23,394 bases of DNA from Bacteroides sp. CAG:770 (lineage in GTDB: Bacteria; Bacteroidota; Bacteroidia; Bacteroidales; UBA932), in NCBI GenBank assembly GCA_000435075.1, contig FR890600.1:1-23394 (forward strand), read 5' to 3'. Every line of letters begins with the position of its first letter. The first letter of the stretch is position 1. The notes beneath the pieces are model-generated. The model saw only the letters and a list, made by a program, of their open reading frames with translations, was not told where the DNA came from and ran no database searches. Positions 1 to 7,900 of this stretch are shown here, one piece after another. Both the position numbers and the translations under genes were made by a program.

Positions 1-110
1 GCTTCGTGAGAATGGGGCCCGCCGCGGTAGCGGTGGGAAGGATAGCCTCAACGGGGCGTACCGGCAATCCTAAAAAGACATGATTTTTTCGTAACTTCGT
101 ATTGAAAATA
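1..110. other. GC-rich hairpin-forming window edge, identity unknown
   Basis: Two adjacent stems can be drawn. The first pairs 18-25 with 30-37 (CCCGCCGC against GCGGTGGG, one G-U pair, GGTA loop). The second pairs GGAT-A-GCC (about 40-47) with GGC-A-ATCC (about 63-70), with one A-A mismatch. A T-tract follows at 84-89. On the + strand two frames are open from the left edge to stops near 73 and 83, and one frame on the - strand is also open, so a truncated CDS end cannot be excluded. I recognise no protein and no known RNA family. The GC-rich composition differs from the AT-rich stretch that follows (about 71-118). It could be the 3' end of a structured RNA or the tail of a gene cut by the window. 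Confidence 0.25.
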
Positions 111-118
111 ATTGACAC

Positions 119-658
119 ATGACAATCAGAAAAGCACAACCCGGAGACATGCCGAGAATCATGGAAATCTTCGAAGACGCAAAGAAATACATGAGAGAGC
201 ACGGCAACCGCAACCAATGGAACGGAGCGTATCCGGAGGAAAGCCTGATCCTGGAAGAAATCGGGAGGGAGCATTGTTATGTCATCGAGGATTCTGACAG
301 AATCACAGATGCCGGGACAAAGGTAATCGCCACATTCTGTTTCATTCCTGGCATTGACCCGACATATGACATCATCTACGACGGACATTGGCTGAATGAC
401 GAGCCGTACGGGACAATCCACAGACTGGCTTCGGACGGGAGCAGACACGGCATCGGCAGGGCCTGCATTGACTTTTGCGGCAGGCTCACCCGCAATCTCA
501 GGGCAGACACCCACAAGGACAATCTGACGATGCAGAATCTTCTTGAGGGCTGCGGGTTCAGGAGATGCGGAATCATCCATCTTCAAAATGGGGACGAGCG
601 TATCGCATACCACAAGTTATGTCAATGTGACAGCGGCGGAAATGGCATGCAGGCATGA
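119..658 (+). CDS. GNAT-family N-acetyltransferase
   Basis: This 179-residue protein is a single GNAT acetyltransferase domain that should transfer an acetyl group from acetyl-CoA to an amine; the substrate is not predictable. The N-terminus (MTIRKAQPGDMPRIMEIFEDA) is the typical first strand and helix of the fold. The stretch near residues 110-115 (SDGSRHGIG) sits where the acetyl-CoA pyrophosphate loop is expected. The C-terminal part (HKDNLTMQNLLEGCGFRRCG, about 132-151) is the classic GNAT pattern in which an Asn precedes a helix ending in GF. There is no signal peptide, so it is cytoplasmic. The ATG at 119 is the first start in frame and gives a full-length domain. I saw no convincing promoter or Shine-Dalgarno sequence. 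The next gene starts about 80 nt downstream on the same strand, so the two could be cotranscribed. Family assignment is firm, function is open. Confidence 0.85.
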   Translation: MTIRKAQPGDMPRIMEIFEDAKKYMREHGNRNQWNGAYPEESLILEEIGREHCYVIEDSDRITDAGTKVIATFCFIPGIDPTYDIIYDGHWLNDEPYGTIHRLASDGSRHGIGRACIDFCGRLTRNLRADTHKDNLTMQNLLEGCGFRRCGIIHLQNGDERIAYHKLCQCDSGGNGMQA

Positions 659-737
659 CAATATGGCTCAGAGACTCGTATGGAGCAATTTTTGATAATC
701 AGAAACCTTAAATATTGAAAGATAAAACAACAATAAT

Positions 738-2018
738 ATGAGCAACAAAGAGATGCCAATCCTGCTTCTGACAGGATATCTGGGAAGCGGCAAGACCACA
801 TTGGTAAACCGTATTCTTAAAAACAAGAAAGGTATTCGTTTCGCCGTGATTGTCAATGATATAGGCGAAGTCAACATAGATGCGGACCTGATTCAGCAGG
901 GCGGAGTCGTCGGAAAGAATGACGATAGTCTGGTAGCCCTCCAGAACGGCTGCATTTGCTGCACTTTGAAAACTGACCTTATGCAACAGATAGTCGAGAT
1001 CATGAAGATGGACAAATTCGACTATATCGTCATTGAGGCAAGCGGTATCTGCGAGCCGGAGCCTATCGCTCAGACAATCTGTTCAATGAAGACCATCGGC
1101 GGTGTATATACCGAGTTCGGAACACCTAAACTAGACTGTCTGGTCACAGTTGTAGATGCATTGAGGCTGGCTGACGAGTTCGGATGCGGTGAGAGCCTTG
1201 AGCGCAAGGACCTCGGGGAAGAGAATATCGAAAACCTTATCATCCAGCAGATTGAGTTCTGCAACATAATCCTCCTGAACAAGGTGTCCGAGGTCAAGCC
1301 GGAAGCCCTCGAGAAAATCAAGAAGATTATCCGTGAGATTCAGACCAAGGCCCAGATCATAGAGTGTGACTACGCCGAGGTAGATATCGAGAAACTCCTT
1401 GATACTGATATGTTTGACTTCAGGCAGACTGAAGCTGGGGCAGGCTGGATAAGAGGACTGGAAAGCGATGTCCACGAGGATGGGCACGAACACCATCACG
1501 ATGAAGAGGAGCATGAACACCATCACCAAGAAGAGGATGAAGAGCACGGACATCATCATGACCATGAGGACGAAGACCACGACCATGGTCACCATCACCA
1601 TCATCATGACCACGACCACGACCACGAAGGAGGAGAGGTGGAGGAATATGGCATCGGAACCTTCGTTTATTACAGGAGACCGGCTTTCGATCTCAACAAA
1701 TTCGACTGGTTCGTAAGCAAGATTCTCCCGAAGAGCGGCGTAATCAGAGCCAAAGGACTGTGCTATTTCTCGGACAATACCGACATGTCATGCCTCTTCG
1801 AGCAGGCCGGAAAGCAGATAATGCTTCGCGAGGCAGGTCAATGGTACGCCACAGCTCCAGAAGAGGAACTGATAAAGATGATGCGCCAGGACCCGACCAT
1901 CATGAAAGACTGGGACGCCCATTACGGAGACCGCATGCAGAAACTTGTCTTCATCGGCCAGCACATGGACAAAGAACAGATTTGCAAGGCTCTGGATACC
2001 TGCCTTGCTGAAAACTAG
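738..2018 (+). CDS. CobW/COG0523 GTPase with a histidine-rich metal-binding region
   Basis: This is a 426-residue G3E-family GTPase. Members act as metal chaperones or insertases, for example zinc transfer by ZNG1-type proteins. Visible motifs: Walker A GYLGSGKTT at 13-21; the family metal-binding CxCC in GCICC at 71-75; IEASG at 99-103; a G4-like NKVS at 181-184, where the family usually has NKxD. Residues 246-297 hold 25 histidines mixed with Asp and Glu, an obvious zinc, nickel or cobalt buffer. It links the GTPase domain to the C-terminal CobW_C domain (about 303-420). The protein is cytoplasmic, with no signal peptide. It starts at ATG 738 with no Shine-Dalgarno sequence, as usual in this phylum. 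Its stop overlaps the stop of the convergent MATE gene. I saw no clear Zur-type operator. The metal cannot be named from sequence; zinc is the best guess. Confidence 0.9.
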   Translation: MSNKEMPILLLTGYLGSGKTTLVNRILKNKKGIRFAVIVNDIGEVNIDADLIQQGGVVGKNDDSLVALQNGCICCTLKTDLMQQIVEIMKMDKFDYIVIEASGICEPEPIAQTICSMKTIGGVYTEFGTPKLDCLVTVVDALRLADEFGCGESLERKDLGEENIENLIIQQIEFCNIILLNKVSEVKPEALEKIKKIIREIQTKAQIIECDYAEVDIEKLLDTDMFDFRQTEAGAGWIRGLESDVHEDGHEHHHDEEEHEHHHQEEDEEHGHHHDHEDEDHDHGHHHHHHDHDHDHEGGEVEEYGIGTFVYYRRPAFDLNKFDWFVSKILPKSGVIRAKGLCYFSDNTDMSCLFEQAGKQIMLREAGQWYATAPEEELIKMMRQDPTIMKDWDAHYGDRMQKLVFIGQHMDKEQICKALDTCLAEN

Positions 2019-3340
2019 CCTTTCCTGAACTTGCGCATATCACTGCGGTATCGCAAGAAGAAGAACAGGCCTGCCAGACTGAGGCCCACAGGGAATCCTA
2101 TCCATACGCCGACTGCTCCCAGGCCAAACTTGAAGCCAAGGACATATGCCACCGGAATAGCTATGATATAATAACTTACGAATGCGGCATACATGATGGG
2201 CTTTACGTCCTGAAGACCTCGAAGAACATTGGCAAAACAGAGTTGAATGCCGTCTCCCAACTGATATGCGAAAAGCACGAAGAACAGGGAGATGGCAATT
2301 TTTGCCACTTCCGGAGAATCAGTGAACAATCCGACAGCCTGATTACGGAACAGATACAGCGTCAGGGACAGGAAGACTGATGTGCACAGAATCATCAGGT
2401 ATCCCCTCTTCACATAGGCATTGACACCGTCGAAATTCCGCTTGCCGTAGCAGTTGCTCACGAGTATGGAGATGGCGAATGACAGGCCCTGCATCAGAAG
2501 GAAGAAAAGCTGTGAAATCGTTATAGCAACCTGATGCGCGGCCAATGCAGTAACACCTATCCAGCCGACCATTATGGCGCTGAACGAGAACGTGGAGGAT
2601 TCCAGACCCATCTGGATTGCCACAGGGTATCCCATGCCGAAAATGTGGCGCATCTTGACACGCGAGAACAGCGCCTCCTTGACAGCAGTCGCGTAGATTG
2701 CAAACTCTTTCGACTTGAAAATGTAAAGGGCGAATGCCAGGAGCATCAGGATTCTGGAGAGCAATGTACTGAGACCTGCTCCGACGAGACCCATTTCCGG
2801 GCAACCCAGTTTTCCGTAAATCAAAACCCAGTTGCCGAATATATTGAGGATGTTTCCGGCCATGAGGAACATCATTGACACTTCCGGCTTGCAGATTCCG
2901 TCAGTAAACTGCTTGAGTACATTGAACCCGGAAGCGAAAATCGTGGATATTCCGACAATGACAAAGTACGGACGGATAAGCGGAAACAGTTCCGGCGCCT
3001 GACCAGTCCTATCAATGAAAACATAGATAATCGAGAGCAGAACCAGACCGATGATACCGATAATGCCATTGACCATCATTCCGTTCCTGAGGCTCACTCC
3101 TACACCCTTCACGTTTCCGGTTCCGTGGAAAGCCCCGATTATAGGTGTCATTCCTGATGCGAAGCCTAACTCGGTCAATATAAAGAAGTTCATCACATTG
3201 TTAACGAATGAAGATGCTGCCAGTTCATTTACACTGTGCCATCCTATCATTATATTGTCAGCAAATGCCAGGATAATCACACAAGCCTGACCGAGCATAA
3301 TCGGGATACCGATACGGAGAATTTCCTTAATCTTATTCAT
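2015..3340 (-). CDS. MATE-family multidrug/metabolite exporter
   Basis: This 441-residue inner-membrane protein has the two-lobed, roughly 12-helix pattern of MATE transporters, which export cationic drugs or metabolites using a Na+ or H+ gradient. The N-terminus (LRIGIPIMLGQACVIILAFADNIMIG) is the usual first helix pair, and the second lobe begins near residue 235 (GMGYPVAIQMGLESSTF). The length is normal for the family. It starts at ATG 3340, and its TAG overlaps the TAG of the convergent GTPase gene in a shared CTAG. A consensus promoter lies at 3454-3484 and an 8-bp inverted repeat at 3360-3389, between promoter and start codon; this is a plausible operator. The substrate is unknown. Confidence 0.92.
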   Translation of the reverse strand: MNKIKEILRIGIPIMLGQACVIILAFADNIMIGWHSVNELAASSFVNNVMNFFILTELGFASGMTPIIGAFHGTGNVKGVGVSLRNGMMVNGIIGIIGLVLLSIIYVFIDRTGQAPELFPLIRPYFVIVGISTIFASGFNVLKQFTDGICKPEVSMMFLMAGNILNIFGNWVLIYGKLGCPEMGLVGAGLSTLLSRILMLLAFALYIFKSKEFAIYATAVKEALFSRVKMRHIFGMGYPVAIQMGLESSTFSFSAIMVGWIGVTALAAHQVAITISQLFFLLMQGLSFAISILVSNCYGKRNFDGVNAYVKRGYLMILCTSVFLSLTLYLFRNQAVGLFTDSPEVAKIAISLFFVLFAYQLGDGIQLCFANVLRGLQDVKPIMYAAFVSYYIIAIPVAYVLGFKFGLGAVGVWIGFPVGLSLAGLFFFLRYRSDMRKFRKG

Positions 3341-3359
3341 ATCTCATGAAAACAACTTC

Positions 3360-3389
3360 CGATATGTGCCCCTGCGGCGAAACATATCG
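3360..3389. promoter_or_regulatory. 8-bp perfect inverted repeat in the MATE leader (candidate operator)
   Basis: CGATATGT at 3360-3367 is repeated inverted as ACATATCG at 3382-3389 with a 14-nt GC-rich spacer. It lies 20-49 nt upstream of the MATE start codon and downstream of the predicted promoter. It has no T-tract, so it is a poor terminator. It could bind a dimeric repressor of the efflux gene or form a leader hairpin. No regulator gene sits next to it, so the binding protein is unknown. Confidence 0.4.
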
Positions 3390-3413
3390 TCTCTATAACC
3401 AGCCTCTCGGCTC

Positions 3414-3454
3414 AAAAAAAATGCAGTCTCTCCCGCGATTTCGGAAAAGACTGC
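3414..3454 (-). terminator. Rho-independent terminator of the 3486-3935 gene
   Basis: Read on the - strand, GCAGTCT (3454-3448) pairs with AGACTGC (3429-3423). An inner TTCC/GGGA extension tightens the 18-nt loop. The stem is followed by one A and then eight T residues (3421-3414). It lies 32 nt beyond the stop codon of the small membrane protein. Its 5' arm touches the -7 box of the MATE promoter. Confidence 0.8.
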
Positions 3455-3484
3455 AAATTTAATCTAAATTCGAGACAATGCCAA
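3454..3484 (-). promoter_or_regulatory. Bacteroidota-type promoter for the MATE gene
   Basis: On the - strand, TTG (3484-3482) is followed after 20 nt by TAAATTTG (3461-3454), an exact match to the -33/-7 consensus (TTG, TAnnTTTG) of Bacteroidota housekeeping promoters. The transcript would start around 3447-3450, giving a leader of about 110 nt before the MATE ATG at 3340. The -33 element abuts the 3' end of the upstream gene. Confidence 0.65.
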
Positions 3485-3485
3485 A

Positions 3486-3935
3486 CTACTTCATGAGTCT
3501 GGAAACCTTGTCCGCAGAGAATAAGAACCAGTCGCTGCAAGGCACGTAGCTATATGGTATGAACTCCATAACTCTCAGGCAGACCTTGTCTTCAGACTTG
3601 GAATTGTACATGTCAATCATGAGACCGTCATTTGCACTGTTCAGATTTTCCCACGAAATATCAGAAGGATTGCCTTTCAAAGCTGCCATAATCTCAGCCT
3701 TGCGGCTTGCCGGGAAATACTTGATTATGCGGCTGAAGCGCTCACCGGTAACGGCATCCTTATAATCAGTCTTCATAAAAAGAAGCAGGAGTGCTCCCGG
3801 AACAGCCAGACAGCATCCGAAGATATTGACTGATACGGATGTAGGAAGGATTACAAGTACAACGCCGATAATGAGAAGTGCAAGTGATAATGTGATGTCG
3901 CGCACCGAACGCACGCGGATAAATTCTTTTTCCAT
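3486..3935 (-). CDS. Small two-helix membrane protein of unknown function
   Basis: I do not recognise this 149-residue protein. After a short charged N-terminus come two hydrophobic segments (about 14-31 and 36-54) forming a helical hairpin. The rest (about 56-149) is soluble, mixed in charge, and includes a region with several aromatic and Cys residues (VMEFIPYSYVPCSDWFLF, about 122-139). It looks like an inner-membrane anchor with a cytoplasmic tail. It starts at ATG 3935 with a clear AAGGAG 10 nt upstream, unusual in this window. It has its own strong terminator. The spacing from the exported-protein gene upstream is 142 nt, so it is probably transcribed separately, but no consensus promoter was found. 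Confidence 0.75.
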   Translation of the reverse strand: MEKEFIRVRSVRDITLSLALLIIGVVLVILPTSVSVNIFGCCLAVPGALLLLFMKTDYKDAVTGERFSRIIKYFPASRKAEIMAALKGNPSDISWENLNSANDGLMIDMYNSKSEDKVCLRVMEFIPYSYVPCSDWFLFSADKVSRLMK

Positions 3936-3945
3936 AATAATAAAT

Positions 3946-3952
3946 CTCCTTT
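3946..3952 (-). promoter_or_regulatory. Strong Shine-Dalgarno sequence
   Basis: AAAGGAG on the - strand ends 10 nt before the ATG at 3935 and fixes that start. Such a strong anti-SD match is uncommon in Bacteroidota leaders and was not seen before the other genes here. Confidence 0.55.
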
Positions 3953-4004
3953 ATGGGGATTGTCAATGCTGATGTGACATATCCCCGATTGATAAAAATT
4001 CCCC

Positions 4005-4021
4005 GCAGACAACGCGTCTGC
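4005..4021 (-). terminator. Weak hairpin after the exported-protein gene
   Basis: GCAGAC at 4005-4010 pairs with GTCTGC at 4016-4021 around a 5-nt loop. On the - strand it is followed by GGGGAA and then five T residues, so the T-tract is offset. It may end the secA-bactofilin transcript, inefficiently. The 142-nt gap around it (3936-4077) holds no gene, but two copies of the GTCAATG word (3962-3968, 4034-4040). Confidence 0.35.
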
Positions 4022-4077
4022 AAAAATGTGAAGGTCAATGATAGAGCCGGACGCGATACCGCATCCGAAATATCATC

Positions 4078-4503
4078 CTAAATTCTTATCTTTCTGAGAC
4101 TTATAAGATGCTTTGAAAAAGAAGCCATGCCGGACGGAAGAAGTCCGGTATATAAACAATACTGTACGGAACGTACTACACTTTCGATTTTCCCGTTCTT
4201 GGAGAACGATGATTTCAAATGTGCGCCTGAGACAAGCGATTCCGAAGTCCTTTCGGATTCACTGCCGTGCACACGGACAGGGACAACCTGATTTGCGCCT
4301 GACGCAATTTCAAGAGTATTCCAGTCATTATAGCAGAACTCATCGCTCAAGTCGGCATTGTCAATGCTATAAGAATGGCCTGTATGGTTCAGCAGTATAT
4401 CAAAACCATTGCCGACAGACTTTCCTGATACACGAATTCCGTCATTCCCCATAAAAGGGAATGACAACAGCAATATTACCAGTATCTTGAAAAGTCTGGA
4501 CAT
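4078..4503 (-). CDS. Small exported protein of unknown function
   Basis: The 141-residue product begins MSRLFKILVILLLSFPFMG, a good signal peptide (positive N-region, hydrophobic core to about residue 18), so it is predicted to be periplasmic or secreted. The mature part shows no family I recognise. It has two Cys residues and a basic C-terminus. The ATG at 4503 was chosen over an upstream in-frame ATG at 4572 because the longer form would overlap bactofilin by 64 nt and bury the signal peptide. With ATG 4503 the gene starts 5 nt after the bactofilin stop, which suggests translational coupling and a shared role at the envelope. Confidence 0.7.
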   Translation of the reverse strand: MSRLFKILVILLLSFPFMGNDGIRVSGKSVGNGFDILLNHTGHSYSIDNADLSDEFCYNDWNTLEIASGANQVVPVRVHGSESERTSESLVSGAHLKSSFSKNGKIESVVRSVQYCLYTGLLPSGMASFSKHLISLRKIRI

Positions 4504-4508
4504 ATGAT

Positions 4509-4901
4509 TTATTCTGCCTTTGGTCCAGTTCCTGAAACCTTCTCGAATTCTCCTTCCGCAAGTGTAGAGCACTGACCGTCGAAATGCGCACCATACTCTA
4601 CAACGAGGTGCTGGATATGCAAGTCAGCCTTTACCCGGCTGGTGTCTTTCAATGTCAGAGTGTCCCTGACATAGATGCTGCCATCCATCTTACCCCAGAA
4701 ATCGAGGTTTTCGCAAAATATTTCGCCTTTGATTTCAGCTTTCTCGCCTACGACAACGCGTCCGCTTGAAAAAATACGACCTTCGAAGATTCCGTCAATA
4801 CGCAAATCTACAGGTGAATTGATCTCACCCTTGAGAACAGTGCCTGTGGAAATACGGCTGACCTCATTGACATTGACAACGGGTGCTTGTGTTTTACTCA
4901 T
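4509..4901 (-). CDS. Bactofilin family protein
   Basis: This 130-residue protein has the bactofilin (DUF583) beta-helix core at about residues 16-108, with the typical start ISTGTVLKGEI, a regular short-repeat pattern (DGIFEGRI, GEKAEIKGEI, GKMDGSIYV, ADLHIQHLVV) and short disordered ends. Bactofilins polymerise without nucleotide into membrane-associated filaments that scaffold cell-shape and wall enzymes. It starts at ATG 4901, 15 nt after secA, with no promoter of its own visible. It is followed within 5 nt by the exported-protein gene. The N-terminal VNVN is encoded by an overlapping pair of the GTCAATG word. Confidence 0.92.
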   Translation of the reverse strand: MSKTQAPVVNVNEVSRISTGTVLKGEINSPVDLRIDGIFEGRIFSSGRVVVGEKAEIKGEIFCENLDFWGKMDGSIYVRDTLTLKDTSRVKADLHIQHLVVEYGAHFDGQCSTLAEGEFEKVSGTGPKAE

Positions 4902-4916
4902 AACTTGCTTACTTAA

Positions 4917-7900
4917 TTATACAAGCCCCTTTCCGTGGCAGTTCTTATACTTGAGTCCCGAACCGCATGGGCAAGGATCATTACGTCCGATCTTCTTATC
5001 TACATGAATCGGCATCCTGGTCTTGGGAGCACCGTTTGTAGCAAGGTCACCATGCTGGGTCTGCATCCTTGACATGTCCTGTCTGCGCTGAGGAGCGGCC
5101 TCTCTAGGAGCCTGTTCTGCCTGGTCAGGCTGCTTCAGGAAGATGGTAGCGCGGAGAAGGAACGAAAGCACGTCCTTATCCAGGGCCTCCAGCATTGAAG
5201 CGAAGAGGTTGTAACTCTCAAGTTTATAGATTACAAGCGGATCCTTCTGCTCGTATGCAGCATTCTGTACAGACTGGCGAAGATCGTCGAGGTCACGGAG
5301 CTGCTGTTTCCAATGTTCATCGATCTGATAGAGTATAATGACTTTGCTGAGTGACTTGGCAAGTTCACGTCCCTGTGTCTCATACGCTTTCTTGAGATTG
5401 AAGGTAAGCTGGAGAACCTTGCGGCCGTCAGTGATAGGGACTGCTATGTTCTGCCATTTCTCACCCTGAGTCTCCTGGATTTCCTTGATGAAAGGATAAA
5501 CCTTCTCAATCATGGCAGCCATTCTTCTGTTATAGACTGCATTCATCTGGGCAGTGAGCGCTTTCTTGATTTCTTCCTTCTTGGAACTTGTCCAGAATGC
5601 CTCATCGAAGCCCGGATCTATTGAGAGCTGGCCCATCAGCGAATCTGAGAAGTCCGCATAGTTCATGCCTTCAGCCTTTTCAACAATGACATCGGCAGCA
5701 TCGATCATCATGTTCATCACATCGATTTCGATACGTTCGCCGGACATCGCATTACGACGTCTTGAATAGATGGCCTCACGCTGATAGTTCATGACATCGT
5801 CATATTCGAGAAGTCTCTTACGGATACCGAAGTTGTTCTCCTCCACTTTCTTCTGGGCAGTCTCGATACTCCTTGAAAGGTATTTGCTCTCGAGAGCATC
5901 CTCCTCAGTCATTCCCATCTTGTCCACCATTGCGGCAATCTTGTCAGAGCCGAACAGACGCATGAGCTTGTCCTCGAATGACACATAGAATGTAGAAGAA
6001 CCAGGGTCTCCCTGACGTCCCGCACGACCTCTCAACTGACGGTCGACACGACGGCTGTCATGCCTCTCGGTACCGATAATCGCAAGACCTCCGGCTGCCT
6101 TGACCTCAGGAGAAAGCTTGATATCGGTTCCTCGGCCGGCCATATTGGTGGCAACTGTCACAGTACTTGACTGTCCTGCTTGTGCGACAATCTCCGCCTC
6201 TCTTGCGAACTGCTTGGCATTCAACACATTGTGAGGAATTCCACGCATCTTGAGCATTCGGCTCAGGAGCTCTGAAGTATCGACGTCCGTAGTACCCACG
6301 AGCACTGGACGACCAGCCTTGCGAAGTTCCTCGACGCGGTTTATCACGGCCGCATATTTGGCCTTCTTGGTCTTGTATATCTTGTCTTCCTCGTCAATCC
6401 TGAGAATAGGCTTGTTCGTAGGGATAACGACAACATCAAGTTTATAGATGGACCAGAACTCACCAGCCTCAGTCTCTGCAGTACCTGTCATACCGGCAAG
6501 CTTGTGATACATTCTGAAGTAGTTCTGGAGAGTAATTGTAGCGAATGTCTGGGTAGCAGCCTCCACAGCGACATTCTCCTTGGCCTCGACTGCCTGATGC
6601 AATCCGTCACTCCATCTTCTGCCCTCCATGATACGGCCGGTCTGCTCATCGACAATCTTCACCTTGCCGTCCTCGGAGATGATATAATCCACGTTCTTTT
6701 CGAACATCGCATATGCCTTCAAGAGCTGGATCATTGTGTGTACACGCTCGTTCTTGAGAGCGTAATCCTCCATGAGAGCATCCTTCTTCTCATGCTTTTC
6801 AGCCTCGGAAAGACTGCTCTTTTCAATGTCAGCCAGCATTGAGCCCATATCCGGAAGGACAAAGAAGTTCGGGTCTGACACCTCAGCTGCAAGGACATCG
6901 TGCCCCTTGTCGGTCAATTCGATGGAATGCTGCTGCTCATTGATCACGAAGTACAGAGGATCTGTAACTTCAGGCATCTGGCGCTCATTGTCCTGGATAT
7001 AGAAGTTTTCGGCTTTCTGCATCAGCTGCTTCATGCCCGGCTCACTCAGGAACTTGATGAGAGGCTGATATTTAGGAAGTCCCTTATGGCAACGGAAGAG
7101 AAGTTTTGCTCCTTCATCCTCCTTCCCGTCGGCAATCGCCTTCTTGGCCTCATTCAAAGTCTTGGTAACAAAAGACTTCTGGCTGGCATACAGTTTCTCG
7201 ACGTAAGGTCTGAAAATCTTGTACTGCTCGTCATCCTGAGTCTTCGCTACAGGACCTGATATGATAAGAGGAGTTCTCGCGTCATCGATAAGGACAGAGT
7301 CCACCTCATCGACAATCGCAAAATGATGCTTGCGCTGGACAAGGTCACTCATTCTCGTAGCCATATTGTCACGAAGATAGTCGAAACCGAATTCATTGTT
7401 GGTTCCGAATGTCACGTCACACTCATATGCCTTTCTTCTGGCATCGCTGTTAGGCTCGTGCTTGTCAATGCAATCTACTGAAAGTCCATGGAACATGTAG
7501 AGCGGTCCCATCCATTCCGAGTCTCGTTTGGAGAGGTAGTCATTCACCGTCACCATGTGAACACCCTTTCCGGCAAGCGCATTGAGGAATACAGGCAAAG
7601 TCGCAACGAGAGTCTTACCCTCACCGGTAGCCATCTCGGAAATCTTTCCCTGATGAAGAACGATACCACCGATAATCTGGACATCGTAGTGGACCATGTC
7701 CCAGGTAACCTCGTTTCCGCCGGCCATCCAATGGTTCTGCCAGAGAGCCTTGTCTCCTTCAATCTTCACGAAATCACGTGTCGTGCTGAGATTGCGGTCG
7801 AAGTCATTTGCAGTCACCTCGACAACAGGATTCTGTGCGAATCTGCGCGCTGTAGACTTCATGATGGCAAAAGCCTTAGGAAGAATCTCATCGAGAACTC

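Noticed and set aside
1131..1625. Long - strand open frame rich in Val and Met
   Set aside because: It is the complement of the GTPase gene; the Val/Met run is just the antisense of its His and Asp codons, and it has no independent start context.
1480..1630. CAT/CAC/GAC-rich tandem-like repeat
   Set aside because: It is the codon-level image of the His/Asp-rich metal-binding region, with no fixed repeat unit, so not a separate DNA repeat.
3766..4038. - strand 90-residue open frame
   Set aside because: It overlaps the small membrane protein in another frame for most of its length and has no recognisable sequence; the Shine-Dalgarno belongs to the gene at 3935.
4504..4572. Longer start for the exported protein
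   Set aside because: It would extend into bactofilin and hide a clear signal peptide that begins at 4503.
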